Shown here: piece by piece, positions 14,101 to 29,266 of the stretch
Layout of the letters: each line of letters opens with the position of its first letter
Numbering within the stretch: position 1 is the first letter of the stretch
Assembly (NCBI RefSeq): GCF_964340395.1
Contig: NC_135560.1
Coordinates: 6,604,598 to 6,668,597 of the forward strand
DNA length: 64,000 nt
Source of the DNA: Glandiceps talaboti
Lineage: Eukaryota > Hemichordata > Enteropneusta > Spengelidae
Reading direction: 5' to 3'
Program-made: the position numbers and the translations under genes
The notes under the pieces: model-generated
Told to the model about the DNA's origin: nothing
What the model saw: only the letters and a program-made list of their open reading frames with translations
Databases searched by the model: none

Positions 14101-15513
14101 AAATGCAATATTTAGGAACAAATTAGGGAAAAATAACGACAGTTTGAATATTATGACAAATTTTGAGTACAGTAGAACCAATGACAAAGATGTGTGACAC
14201 TGTGTTGTGCCATAGAATGACCAAGGTATAAATTCCATTTTTTTTTAGCATGTTCAAGTTGGTTTGTAGAGGCAATATGGACAAAAAAAACATGTTGCTC
14301 AGCTAAACTGCATCATGATGATTAAAATGATTAAGAGTTGCCGTCTCTCAAAATTTGCATATTGTTGGTTTGCGCCCCCGTCAGTGACTGCTACCATTTG
14401 TTTCTGAGATGCTGAAGGCATTTAGAAATATTTGAACTACCATTGTACCAGTCAACCAAGCTGTATAAATTGGGGCCTGGTAGGACAAAGGTTGCCATAT
14501 GAGGATGCAATGTAATAGGTTGGGATTGCATAATCCCCGAGGAGTCCATGAACTACAAGGGAAATTACAACATTTTCAGTCTGGAAACCTGAACATTCCG
14601 TACTGGACAATGTATTGATTGCTATCGTCCTCTGATAAGGGACAACCATACAGAAACAATAACACCACTAGAAAGCCTGTGGATAAATCGAGCACAGAGT
14701 GGACCTCAAGTATTAGAAAAAACTGACTTTCACTCACATTTACACAGTTAACAAACTCTCCGTTAGTAATGTGACTTGCCCTTTTTCGTTGGAGATTCCA
14801 ATTTCCTATATACGTTGGCAATGAAAATACTTGATGGAACCCCATACAAAAACTACAAACGTAATCCCTGGACAATTCTATCAACCATAGATTAATTGTG
14901 TAATGATACGCTTCACGTACAATTTTAATCATGATAATTGCTTAAATGTCAATACAAGAATGTCACTTCAGTCATCATGTAATGAGATATGTTATTAATA
15001 GGATATCTATGTATTGTACTTCATTTTGTCTTCATTTGATGTTATGTTATGTTAGACTCAAGGAGAAAACCATATATTGTGTATTTATTTGAAATGCACA
15101 CAAAGAGAAAATATAGATATACCCCCTCGGATAATATGGTTCAAATTTCAAACAAATTTGTTGTCAAAATAATATGTTTTATGAATATGTTTTATGAATA
15201 TGAGAATAATTTTTCATTTCATATTGTCTGTGTACTGTGTGTATGAATGTGTGTGTGTGTGTGTGTATGTGTGTGTGTACTTTGTATGTTTGTGTGTGTG
15301 CGCACTCTGTATGTTTGTGTGTATGAATGTATGTGTATGTACTGTGTATGTTTGTGTGTGTGTGTGTTTGCTCTGTATGTTTGTGTGTATGAATGTGTGT
15401 GTATGTACTCTATGTTTGTGTGTGTGTGTTTGCTTTGTATGTTTGTGTGTATGTGTTTGTGTGTCTGTGTGTGTGTGTGTGTGTGCTCTGTGCTTGTGTA
15501 CTCTGTGTCTGTG

Positions 15514-15548
<35 letters not shown>

Positions 15549-18500
15549 GTTTGTTCTAACTTGTTGGGCTAGTCTAACATAGAACTAAGAGTATGATTTC
15601 TTGAGATGTTGACATCTTCTATGCATACAGTATATACATAATTGAATCCCTGGTTGCCTGAATTGGTCACTGAAAGATTAACCAGTCCAGTATTTTGCTG
15701 AAGACAGTTCAATTATTTTAATTAGCTGAATTACTTGTTGACGATGTTTTGCAGCACTACAAATAAGCCGTGTAAAATGTGTCGTTGTTCTAACATGTCA
15801 TGTACGTTGCCATAATGAAATAATGTCATAAAATACAAGTCGTCATTGCTCTTGTTTCACAACTCATCATGTGTACTGCTGAATTGTGTTAAAATTGTCA
15901 AATGCAAGTAGGATTGTTGTTCTCAGTATAGAACTTATCGTATGGCATTGCTATGTTGAATCATGGACGTAGAAACATACCTCCATGGCTGAATTATAAT
16001 TAAATCCGTTATCGTAAAATGTAATAGTGTTCTCGTTTCATAGTAGATAGCAATATACATCTATTACTATTACATGTATTGCATATTTCTAACTTGGTGA
16101 AATCAAATGTAATGTTTTGTTGGGTACATGTATCTTAAAATGCTCAAACTCGCATCGCATATTAACTTGGAATTTAACACAAACTGAATTTGATGATTTG
16201 ATCGATACGATCACATTTGAACTGTGCTACACTCATTTATAGCATTCATATCAAGTGTAAAAGTATTACTGTTTCAATTGGTTTATTTTCAACCCTAGCA
16301 TGTGGCCTTTCTAATGTGGTCAATTAGCAAATGAAACTTTATACTTTTATACTTGATATGGATGCTATGAACAATTGTGATACATACAGAAAACGCTTTA
16401 CTTTGGTGATAGGTTGTACCGAGATTCCCCACCAAAATGATGGGAAATGTTTTGGAAACTATGCCAGATTTACCATATTTCACCTTTCCGTTTCCTTTAG
16501 TAAAAAATTGTGAACTTAAACTTGCTATATATGGTCACAGTCCCTCTGTCCCTGTGATAGTGGGACTATAGCATGATCACAACATACATATCATTTTACC
16601 ACCAATACCAAGATATACACTGACCTAAAAGTTGATGTTTTGTTAGGTATATGTATGCTCACAAAATAAACTTGCGCAAACTTATATCACATTATCAAGT
16701 CATTTGTATAACGAGGAACAAATGAACTGAAATTTGTGATGTTTCGTTAGCAGCATGAGACCTTTAAATTCATTTTATATTCAAAAGTAAACTTTTGTTC
16801 CAAACACAATATCGAAGATTTTTACCTCTGGCAGCAATTTTGGACTGCTTGACCTACTGTTTTAGAACATGTGACCCTTCAAACAGTTAAGCCTAGTAGT
16901 AACACTTTGTGTGCATCATGTCACTACCACATCATGAGCACACAGACTGGTGTGTACACTAAGTACCCATTGTTTCTCAAGCAAATGGGGAAAGTTGTTG
17001 TGCAATGCTATAGAATATAACAGAATTAATTGAATTTCCTGTAGTCAAGACAGATTAAAATGTTAAAGTATGTTGACTTCATAGTCACCTATGAAGGGAT
17101 ATTTCTCCTACAACTGAGATGTCAACAGAATAGTACTGGGTAGTTTGTGTTTTTTGGGATCCAAACATTAACATGGCAGTTTCTAAAGAATGCGTTTAGG
17201 TAGAAGCATTTATCATAATTGCAAATACTTTTAAATGTCTTAGTGTGTGTATGTGGGGGAAGGGGGAGGTGAAGGAGATCATGGTCGGGTGTATACATTG
17301 CACGTATGCATGCATGTGTGTATGTGTCTGTCTGTCTGTCTGCCAGTCTGTCTGTCTGTCTATGGATGAGTGAACATCGTTCATGCAATGGAAAGGCTTT
17401 TCGGTATACATGTACATTCTATTCCATTCTGTCATACACCCTACACATAGGTTCTGTGATTCTATTCACAACATAGTTATAATACAAAATAGTGACACTA
17501 CTAGACATTTACAAATATACATTCTATTGATAATAGACACAGAGGCTAGTGGCTGTTGCATACAGCACTGGACTTTCCTAAATATTCTATGTACAACTTG
17601 CTGGATGACTACTTCAGTTTTCAAGATGGCATTCAAAAACTGTATGATGTTGATGCCCATGTTGTGTTGTTCAGAGCAAATACTGGGTTGTATAAAGTAT
17701 ATATATGCTTACAGGAGGTTGATATCCATGGTATCTGTTATAAGTAATATGACACAGATGCACGTTGTCATGACGTAGAACGACCAGAGTATATATTCCA
17801 TATTTTTTGTTGAACCTGGCTCGTGCATGGTATAAACTATAATGTCCGTCTGATACCCTGGTTTGTACTCAAATTGAATAACTCGTCAATACAGATAAAA
17901 ATGGTTGCAGTGATACACCATTGCTTTTCAGGGATTAAAAAAATTCAAAACTAAACTTACCAAAGTTCCTTTTCTTTGCAGAATGGACTGTTGAAGTTGG
18001 ATGTCTTTGACAAAACCCGATTAGATGTAGCCCTACAGGAGGTGAGGGCTATTGTTCTGGAAGAATGGAGCCCTATAACACCATGTCAGGTAGGTACAAT
18101 GTAGGATGATTAGTTAGTTAATTGTCTGAAGATGTCAAAACAGCCTTTGTTATGTATGTATGATAATTTCAGTGATTAGATACAGCTATCTCCAGTTCTA
18201 CAGACAATGTGGGAGGGAGGATGTATTATCTCAGGCTAATGGTGTCATCTTAGACAGTCATACATGATTTTTTTTTTTTTTTTTTTTTGGAGAATGTCAA
18301 AATGAAAAGTTTTCCAGGAAACCAAATAATGATGTGGACTCGACGTGTTTGTTTCCTACTTGTTAGTGAGAGTGTAGACACAAGCACAAAGCAGAATCCA
18401 CATCAATGTGACATTTGTATTCAGTTTTTTTCTTAGAAACCCAAGAATAAAGTGGGGCTTGCTTTAGGTTAAAATGGAAAATCAATAATGATTTCTCCTT

Positions 18501-21500
18501 CACACTATATCTGGCATTGTGCTTGTGAAAACAAGACACATGAAATATCGCATTAATTTTTCATTTATTATCACCAGTTTTCAGTTTACGTAAGCACTTT
18601 CTCAGAAATACTTTTGTTCCTTGTTGAAAGCTTTTCGATATTGTTTCTCTCAAAGAACTATCAAGATTATCAGTGTCGAAAGGGGAAAACGTGTAGAAGT
18701 CTTTGCTCAAAATAATATAATGAAGTCGTGACAGATTTTACAAAGTTCTAGCACCAGGAGTCAAAACGGAAACTATTTTCTCCGACATTTTGTAAGCTTA
18801 TTTATTTTGTCTGGCTATTAGGGCGTAGTAGACATCTATTACCACAAGGACTGTTTTGTAGCAACCCACCAGCCATCCCCCAAGGCTGAAATAGTCTATA
18901 CCACGTGGTACAATCTAAGCCAATCACTAAAGGCTATATGAACACGATGTATTATAAAATGATAGCGATAATTGTGAAAAAAGCGATGTTTGCATCACAT
19001 ACAGGTATAGACCTCAGGATGTAAAAATTGCTGAGACTGTTGGTGTAGATGCACTCAGGTCAGTAATATAGTAGGATGTAAAATTATGGTATCACAAATT
19101 ATAGTTGTTTTATACCAGTATTATTAAATGAATTTCAAACTCAGTTTTAAGACAGAATGTTATTTTTCAAATGTCAGGATACGCCGAAGATAATGTGAAA
19201 ACATTGTGTAGTAGTTTAAGTAGTGCCTGTTATTACTAAGGGCTTATTAGATCGAGTTTGGAACCCCTAGGTATCCTTGTAATAGTAAATGCTGATAACA
19301 GCTATTTCAACCAAAGCACTCTTCGTCAATGCTTAGGGTTTAGCTGTGTCTGCATTTGGTAATAAATATAGATGTATCTCCAGTACGAATTTACCAAAAG
19401 TTATTTCATAGTTTGCATAACGACGTATGTCACTGAAGTTTTACAAATACTGACCATTTTGTTAGCACAACTGAACTTCTTAGGTTCAGTAGTGCTATAG
19501 GCATGGTAAAGTGTCTGTCTGTCTGTCTGTCTGTCTGTAAACAACTTAAAGTCAAAAACCACTGGACTGATTCCCATTGATAGCATATAGACTAATCAAT
19601 CAATAAATAAAAACCAATCGATCGATCGATCGATCGATCAAAAGCAATCAATTAAATGCCTGCTGTCCTCACTTTTATACTAGTTTGTACAGTGTTTGAG
19701 TGTTTATTTGGTGTGATAATCCCCCAGAAGATAAACGATAAAGCAAATTGTTCTTGTAACCTATGCCTTGGTAATTATAAGATTATGGGTGTTTTAATTT
19801 AGATAAGATGAGAAGAATGGACAAGATGTCTTTATTTTAGTCAATAAAGAGAGAATTATATACAGCTGAAAGAGAGTAAAGTAGTCAGGGAAAGAAGGGG
19901 AAAAAAGTTTAATATCACCACAAAAAATCAATCAGTCAATTGGTTAGTATCACACAAAAATAAGTTTTATTTAACCAAAAAATTAATCATTCAATCGATC
20001 AGACATTGAATTAAATAATCAATCGCTCGATCGATCAATCAATCAATTACATGCCTGCTGTCCCCTGTGCATATTACAAAGATAATAACAGAAATGGGTA
20101 GGTAACTCTTTAAGTGAATAAAGATTCAAAAAATGTATGCAAATATACCCAGCAACAAGACCATGCCCATAGCAACAGTCAAATACAGTTGTGCTACAAT
20201 GCCATTCACACAATTTTATATTGATAACACATGTCCAAATACAAAGTGGCCATTTTTGTTAGCTAGCCCATTTCCCCAACCCTACCCCATTGCTTGGAGG
20301 AGGAGTAATTTATAACTATTGCTGTGGTTTTTGCCTGTACGTCCATGCAAGTATTTGTGCACACCCATAAAATGCAAAAGTCAATTCCTTTCTAACCTGG
20401 CACAAAGGTGATATACATGTACTATAGTATAAAGGCCTTGTGCTCACCATTTTGATTTGCAACATTATCAAACGTGACAAAATGGCAGCATCATGGTGTT
20501 ACATTCACATGAATTTTAGTACTCACTATAACTACAGATAGACTCTATTCAAGTGTCTACTACCATCTATAAGTTACGTCCTTCACTGCATACATACAGC
20601 ATAGGTTGATCATCATCTCAAAAATATTCACATAAATTTTAGTACTCATTATATCTACAGATGTATACTTTGTTCAAGTGTCCACTACCATCTATAAGTT
20701 ACGTCCTTCACTGCATACAGTATAGGTTCATCATCAACAGAAACATTCACATAACTTTCAGTATTCATTATAAGTACAGATGTAGTATTCAAGTGTCTAC
20801 TACCATGTATAAGTTACGTCCTTCACTGCATACATACAGCATAGGTTGATCATCATCTGAAACATTCACATTCTAGTGCTCTACATGTCATTGACCTGTA
20901 CATTGTTGAGTGTAAATTCTAATTTATACAGACAAATCCGAGAAGTAAATCCTCTATCACGTTCTGCTAGTTTAATACCCAAGTCATTTACTTGTGGACA
21001 TATTGATGTGTCACGTGTAGCATGAATAAACACTCCTTGGAGGCATTTCAAAGTTAATCCATCTGAAACGACATCAATAGAAGAATGCTACATCTTCATG
21101 TTTTCAAATTAAGTTGGGTTTTCTTTGACATTTATGGCCCAATACTTCCAAGCCGGATTTTAATAGCTGTCATTAGATTTAGTTATTTTAAACACTTATT
21201 GAGAACTCATGTCATGCTGACATAGTTTGATTTGTAACGGATACAGACTGACGGAAAAATTGTTGAAAAAATCTTGAAATTGCAGTTGTCAAAGATTGTT
21301 CAAAAGTACATTATTTTGACATAAGTTATGTAATAATCCTAATGAACCCTTGCTCTGTATATAGTCAATGATATATATCAGTGATCTAAAGTCACAGTAA
21401 CTCACAATAGCTTTAAATGTACTACTGGATGTAAAGTTGTGGAATAATGTTTAAAAGCTTAAATCTTCTCTAGACAGAACTGGACAAGCTGTAACTTTTT

Positions 21501-24500
21501 CAATCAGACAACCAACAAATATATTCACTGAAATTTGTTAAAATACCAATAATTAGACATTACAGATGTTACTTAGAGGTCTGTTGTATCTACTTGTAGA
21601 AGTACATGTAGTATACAAACATGTTGAAATCATAATCACTTCAGGGGTGCTGATTCTTAGGTGCAGACCCAGAAATCAATTTGATTGGATACATTGCAGC
21701 ATACTATGTATACAGCTACACACATATGTTTACCCACAGGTGATTTAATACTGTGCAGGGTGTACGTATTATGATGATGTCGTTATGCCTAACAAAACAG
21801 TTTTAAAAAAACAATCACTTTCAGCTGGGGGAAGCTAGTAAAACCACTAAAATATCAGGTCAAATTTACATGTTACTAATAGACTTGCATTTACCTTACC
21901 ATAATTTTCATGAGGAACTCAGATACCTTGCAACTTATGTAGAATTTACCTACTTTCTTTTATATCATCTATCACACACACACAAAAAAAACATTTTCAA
22001 TTTGTCCTATATCTCTGTTGCTACTGTATGATTTGTGAGTATCGTGTCCCAAATTATGAGCCATAAAATATTGTTCTAACTCTGATCTTGTCAGTAAAGA
22101 ATAATAAAGAATTATTAGTATAAGGATATACATTATTGTGATGAGGTATAGCTGACTATTTATCAATGTTTTCTTTATCTTGTCAGTTGATTTTAGTCAC
22201 TGATGGTAGAAGTGGAATCGGACCAGGATCATTACGACAGTTATTTGAAAATCCCAAAGGATCCAAGGATCGTAATATACCCATTCCGTTCCCTTTCCCG
22301 TGTAAAATCCAAGTTATGTTGATCTGCTCACAGGCCGAAGCCATACAATCCAACGCATCAGTACTTTTACAGAAACTTATCGACATCAACGGTGGCGGAG
22401 GCAGTGTACACATCCCAGAAGGACCTCTGAGTTTGAAATCAGTCCAACAGATGTTTGTCAAGTTTGCTGAGAGCTCGTATTCTCCGTTTTATGGAAGTCT
22501 GCATTGTGGACATCTGAAATCAGACATTCAGTTAGCACCGGCGCCAGAGGTGTACTGGAAACAGCATGACTTTGAGACAATATCAAGGGAAGTTTCATCA
22601 GAATTGCAAGTGTGTGGATTCATAGACGTTTCAGATATTTGTAGTCCACCGACAATCTCCAGACACCTTGTACTGCCAGTAACAACCAAAGGTAGGAATT
22701 TACAACTTGAGTACATGTTTTATGGCTGAACACTGAATATTCATGACAGCTGTTTCACACTGAAGTGTATAACATTTTGTACTCATGAATATTCAGTGTT
22801 CCACCATTGAATAATGTATTTCTGTTATCTCCCATGATGCAATAGCCAATAGCAAAGATACCCTATAAAAAGTACAAGATCAACTTGATGTTTCTCTGAA
22901 ATTGCAAATAATTGTAGGTGATGTAAAATCGTGAGATGACTCTCCAGAACTTATGTTTTATGAAAATGTCTCTATTTTCATGGAGTGACATTCCCCTTTA
23001 ACTGAGAATAGGTCGGAGTTTTCTTGAACAAAGTCGCAGCAAAAATTTAAAGAGCGACTCAGTCTTTCAGACAAGTTGGTGATTACAGGGACCAATGTGA
23101 CATTACATACATCATGCATATTTAAAAAATTAATATTAATAACTTTTGACATGTAAAAAGTTTGGTAGACCAATTTCAAAAATTAATGCCATCGTTTACT
23201 TTACGTCTGGTTCTAATTACATTGCGAAGTGAGAATTATATTAAGAATGAACGTTGAAGCAAACTTATTACATATACGTGGCATAATTATGTTACAAGTA
23301 ATGCACTTTGGGACATTCTATGTCACATTCCCCCAGCTATAATCTAATATAGATGTATTGTGTTTTTTGTAATCATATTAATATTCCATTCATGCAAAAA
23401 ACTTAATGCACCAATATTTTAATTTTTGCCATGGCTATGAAAATTTTAAATAAGTTGTACAGTTCTGATATTTTTTGGCATTATTAGTTCAGACTGATTT
23501 CTCAAGGCAATTGCTAGAAATGTAACCCATAACTTGAGTCCCTAGGAAACAGAATCCCTTGAATCACTTGCAGGTTACATTTTGTGCTTCTTCCATGTGA
23601 CTATAGCATGGTATTTCACTTGCAGACCATATACTAGTACCTATTGTAGTCTAGAGGCTATCCGTGGCATCAAATCTTAAGATCTCTCTTCGCCCCATCT
23701 AGCTGAACAAGGTATCATGACCCTAAAGTTGTTTATGCTAGTGAGTAAACCCCAATTGTTAGAATGGTGTAAACAGTGTATAAGTAAAGTCCAGATGATG
23801 TAATTGCCACCTCCCAATAAACACTCATTTATTATTGGGCACCTGCAGAATCCTGTGATTGATTAACAAAGATATGGTGTTCATGACTGTATGGGTGGCT
23901 TTGTTTGAATAAGGGTTTTTACGTCTCATTACAGATCTCGCGAGATATACAAATATGCCTAGCAAGAACGGTTGTCAAACATGTGATCGTGGTCAAAGCT
24001 TCCGCCTTGGCCATGTACGATGACATTTAGAACAATAATGTTGCTAAGCGTTTGACACTTTCAGCTTGACCACCCTCACGTGGTTGCTATGGATGCAATG
24101 GCTCACACAGGATCTCATGAGATCTGCCGGCTTTTTTAAAATTCAATCTCAGTACCTGATTGTGCTAGACATCAGAAGAGATGTGAAGCCACAGATAGCC
24201 TCTAGACTACACTTCTTGGTTCTTCCCTGAGAGAAACTACAGCAGGATGATAAATGTACACGTAACTATTAATATATGAAATCCATACATACTTTGGTAA
24301 TTGCTTGGTCAGATCAATAAGTAGGCCACATGTCTGATCATAACACTTATACCAAGTGATGTCACCAAGCATAAGTAGAGAAGACAAGTACCCAACAAAC
24401 ATATTAAGGTCACTTAGAACACAAAATTCAAATGATTCTTATCTTGACAAAAAATAGACGCGATACAAGAGTGAAATTTTGAAAGTAAAATAAAAGTATT

Positions 24501-27500
24501 GAACAGCACTGGATATTTTACACATAAAGGAATTGTAACAGTGTAATTCTTATAAAAGTGTACCCTGTGTTTCTCAGAGAACGTGGTGGTGGTGGTGGTG
24601 GTGGTGGTGGTGGTGGTGGTGGTGGTGGTTAACCATAAATCTGAAATTTCATACATCTTTGATACCTCAGACCACCAAACAAGTCTTACAAAGCCATTAT
24701 GAAGTTCTAATTAAAAAGATTATCATATACCTATGCCCAGATCAATCATTCTTGATGACATTTAATGTGAGATATCACTTCTGACATGGGACGTTAAAGT
24801 CATGATATTCACATTAAATGTCGTCAGAAAACACCTTTCTGATTGGACAAAACACGTTGATTCCAAATATGAACAAAATGGTAGGTGATCTTCAACGCTG
24901 AAGTTAGATATCACGTATGGCCACAAAATTGTGAAATTTTGAAAACAAGGAAATTTTGACAAAAATATCCATACCCAAATAATGATACTATTTACAATCA
25001 TACATCAAATTACAAAAGGTACATATATTTCGCAACAGTATTGCTGGCAACTGAGTGTACAGTAGGCCACATGTATGCTAGCCTTACCACACTACAAATG
25101 TATTATACTGCAGAAATTATGCTCATGGTCAAACTCTAGTTTTCTTAATATATTAAAGCATTTTCTGAAACTTTTAGCTGTAATACCAATGTTGTATTTC
25201 GAAATAATTATGGAAAGCTATACCGAAATCTGATGAAAATTGAAGATTGTTGCAGCAGGGTCAGCAAACTATGTGCATGTGAATGTCTGATTAACAGGTC
25301 AAGCGACGCACGAAGTGCACTGCAAGCCATGCTCTTTTTATTTTTCGTAATTTCCCTTTGAATTGCTGGGCATACATGTAGGCATATAATAAATCGGTTA
25401 TTAATCAATATCACCTTCGTTCGTCGTATCACCATTCGTGCAGTTTCAGTAACGTGGCATTCGTCTAACATCTCGTGTCACATTACACCATTACAGTGAT
25501 ACAACGAATGGAGAGGTGAGTGATATCGGGTGATAACCGCATAGTATTGGCAATAAAAGTAGGACAGTGTGGGAGTACTTCTCTTTGTCTGTGCAGTCTC
25601 AATTTCTTCTAAATGTCAAGTATTTCATTTGATTTCTATGTAGGGCTATATGACTATCAGTGTCACCATCAGACAATTTTCCTATTTTTTTTAACTATTT
25701 CTATTTTTCGCAGGAGGGGGTATATATCATTATGGAAATGCAGTACATGTTTGTGACAAATGAAACATTGAATGGAACAATGTTAGTATTGTTACTTGTA
25801 TTTCATACCATACAGCTCAGGTGGCAGGCTTATGGTAACACACACTAGTTGAGTGTTAGTACCAGCCTAGTGTTAGCACTGGGCTAGCCTGGTGTAATAT
25901 AAGACTGGTGCATTTATTAACCCTTCTTGTTGCTAACACATACTGGTAAAGTGTTGGTAACAGCCAAGTGTTATAATTTAATGTAAGGCTTGTGCACACA
26001 TACTAGTTACACTGGTAAAGTGTTTGTGCTAGCCTAGTGTTAGCACAGAGCTAGCCTGATGTTAGCCATAGGGCAGGTACAGGCATTAACCCGTCCAGTT
26101 GCTAACACATACTGTAAAGTGTTAGTGCCAGCCCAGTGTTAGTACATACTAGCTGAGCTAGTCTGGTGTTAACATAAGGCTGATGTTAGCAAGTGTTAGC
26201 AATAAGCTAATCTGATGTTAGCATAGGGCTGATACAGGCATTAACCCTTCAAGTTGGTAAGATATACTGGTAAGGTGTTAGTGCCAGGCTACTGTTAGCA
26301 TTGAATTAGTCCAATCAGAACCCAATCAGAACCTATTCTCACGTACTACTGTGGCTAATAAAAAGTAAGAATAATAGATACAATGAAATTATGTTTATTT
26401 TTTGTGACAGATACCAAAGGGAAGAATAAAGATGAAGATGACACTGAGGATGGAAAGGCTCCATCATTTTGTGTACTTCTTCATGGAAGTCTGAAAGTGG
26501 AAAATATGTGTGCGATAGTCCATCTAGGGTAGGTCTTCATTTTCACAATCATCTAATTCCATTACTTGTTAAAAGGTGATACTACTGTGGAAAATGTGCT
26601 ATCAGCAAACTAAAGCTAGTGTTGTATGTGGTAGATTACACAAGTGGATGATAGTGTTGCCTTGGTTATACAATAGACCCTCCACCCAGGAGGGCCGTCT
26701 ATGGTTATATGGATTTATAACACATCATTTTTATACAGCCTTCAGTGATTGGCTTGGATCTTGTCATGATATGGTGTGGACTAGTAACCCATAGTGACCT
26801 CAATTTGCATAGAGCAGGCATTATTCGTATTCTATTTTCCCTAGGGTACTATTTATGTAGCATGGAGAGTCCTACCAGTGATTTTCTTTGACTATGGAAA
26901 TAACATATGCCTGAGAATGGAATGTGTTATAAAGCATATTGCCTGGCCTTATCTGGGCACTAGTAGACCTCATATTATCCTTCATGCTGTTATGTAGTTA
27001 TTGTCATCCTCGGCTTTCAGCATAACAGCCCTCAGGGTAATAAGACATTTACTAGTGCCCACATAGCCAGGGCAATAAGTGTATTATAATCACCCTGTAA
27101 TCCAGAAAATGTACAACTGCCCACATCATAGAACCTGTTACAAATTAAACATGGAAAGTAAACAAATGAATTGGATTAATAACACTTGACTCATTATGTT
27201 GGAACAGCAGAGACTTGTATTACACACTATGATATGATAAGAACAGTTTTATGGTCTCTTTATGTGTGCATGAAATGCCAGGGGAACTGGAAATCTGTTG
27301 TGAATGTGAACTACTAAGTGGCCATAAAACTGTTCTGATATCAAGTGATGGAATGTAATACAAGTCTCTGTACTTCCAACATGTTGTGTCAAGTGTTATT
27401 AATCCAATTCATTTGTTTACTTTCCCTGTTTGTAACAGGTTCTGTTCATCCATGGTTTGATGTCAGCAGTTGTAAATACTGAATAAGGTAGAATGTGCTG

Positions 27501-29097
27501 TCACTAGAGAATAACTTGCTATGCTATCAGAAATGCGGTCCTACTGTAAGTGTCATCAGTCATTGCATTTGATAGGTTATATCAACACGTCAAAATAATA
27601 GTTTGTGTGTGACTGTGTTAATAGCTTGCAGTTAGTCGATCTGCCATTGTTTGTATCAGCCAAACAAGGACAAAGCTTCCATTCAATTATTTAATTGGAT
27701 TGCTCGAATTTCATTGTTAAAATAGTAATGTGTAATTTTTCATAGCTTGTCAATTAACACCATGACATTTATTTAACTGTTGACATAAAAAATATCATAT
27801 TCATTTCTTACCTGTGTCAATATGTATATGATTTTAAAAAATGACGTGACTGATAGTTGTTACACAAAGCCAGTAATAATACATGCCCTGTATGATTGTA
27901 CATACATACATACATACATACATACATACATACGTACGTACGTACGTACGTACGTACGTACGTACGTACATATACTGTACAACAAGAAAGTTGTCTTTCA
28001 AAGTTTCTTCAGTATGAAATTACAAGTTATGCAGGAAAGAACCAAAGCATACACGATACTGCTGTATTATAATAATTAATATGGATACTAATGATGATTT
28101 TGTGGATATTTTGATGTATAATTTCAAACACCACAGGAACATTTACATAATGATATGCATGTTGCCATGACATACAATGACTGGAGTATAATTCAGTTCA
28201 AGCATGTACAGTACTGTATCAAAATATGAATAATACAGTGAGACCAAATAAAATAAAATGACATTGTGTGTTTCTGGTAACCCAACCGCGGCTAGCTTAA
28301 TAAACCGCCCACATTTTGTTAAATTCAAAAAAAGGTATAATGATGAGAATCGACTTCTATGTCCATGTCAATTTTCTTGCCAAAGTGTCTTTGGTCAAGA
28401 ATTCTTTTTTTAAATTCCCATCCCAGAGAAACCGACTAAGTTCAATCCATACAGTACATTCTGCATATTGTGTTTGTCTACTTCACATATAATTAACTGT
28501 CTTTGTTTACTTCTTTTACACCTCATCAAATGATCATAGAAGTATTGTGACTAACAACTAGTATCTTGTCTTAGAGTTGAGGCAATAATACGTCAACAAT
28601 ATCAAAATTTGTAAAAAATAAAAATAAAATAAAAAAATTCTAAAGATCTGACCTGTTGATATTTTGGGCACACTGGTACAAAATGGTACTCATCCTCTAC
28701 ACACTTGCAACCAAATGGATAAATTCTTTGCTCAGGTGGACCACAGTTGAACTAGACACAAAACCAACATGGAGCTTACGTCACAGACCGCACTACCAAC
28801 AGTGAAGTATATAATATCTCATACCAAATTCACAAATTCACGTCTTGTATTTGGAATAAAGTGAAATGAAATGATGAATGCTGTTTGATATGTTTTTGTA
28901 GATCAGACTGGTATGGTATGTTGTATTCATGGGCAGACAGTAAGAAGAAGTCTAACTTAATGTTGGGTGTATTTGAGCCTGGAAATGATTCCATATCATG
29001 GCTTGGAAAATTCTCAATGCTTGCCCCATGTACAGGTAGGCATAGGCTATAGGTGTCTGTGTCTGTCTGTGTCTCTGTTACTGTCTGTCTGTATGTA

Positions 29098-29137
<40 letters not shown>

Positions 29138-29209
29138 GAGTGTGTGTGGCTGTCTCTGTCTGTCTGTATCTCTCTGTCTGTATGTATGTGTGTGTTGAGT
29201 CTGTATGTC

Positions 29210-29266
<57 letters not shown>

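Larger units (their letters stand above)
8123..17981 (+). other. INTS14 intron 1, repeat-rich, no gene seen
   Basis: 9.86 kb without a recognisable exon. Contents are annotated separately: a 68 bp tandem triplication, a 1.06 kb direct duplication with two MITE copies, a tRNA-like repeat, a MITE at 13.55-13.89 kb flanked by related repeats, a truncated SINE at 14.4 kb, and TG/CTGT simple repeats. Between 15.6 and 17.9 kb I see only AT-rich sequence and short CTGT repeats (17.32-17.36 kb). Confidence 0.8.
18090..22186 (+). other. INTS14 intron 2
   Basis: 4.1 kb with no exon seen. It holds a poly-T run (18269-18288), CTGT repeats (19507-19537), GATC repeats (19619-19640 and near 20025), part of the 'accatgcccatagcaacag' repeat family (about 20080-20250) and a three-copy 115-125 bp tandem repeat at 20.5 kb. 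From 20.9 to 22.15 kb I see nothing distinctive. Confidence 0.8.
22692..26410 (+). other. INTS14 intron 3
   Basis: 3.7 kb without an exon. It holds a hairpin-bearing repeat (22.73-23.0 kb), a 565 bp inverted-repeat element (23.65-24.21 kb), a GGT microsatellite (24583-24630) and a degenerate GTGTTAGC-rich array (25.85-26.3 kb). Between 24.7 and 25.8 kb I see nothing distinctive. Confidence 0.8.
26529..28901 (+). other. INTS14 intron 4
   Basis: 2.4 kb without an exon. It contains an imperfect hairpin (26.94-27.08 kb), a long-TIR element (27.11-27.48 kb) and a CATA/CGTA microsatellite (27.90-27.97 kb). The stretch 28.0-28.9 kb shows nothing distinctive. Confidence 0.8.

Noticed and set aside
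22183-22716. Minus-strand frames over INTS14 exon 3
   Set aside because: Shadows of the well-matched plus-strand exon.
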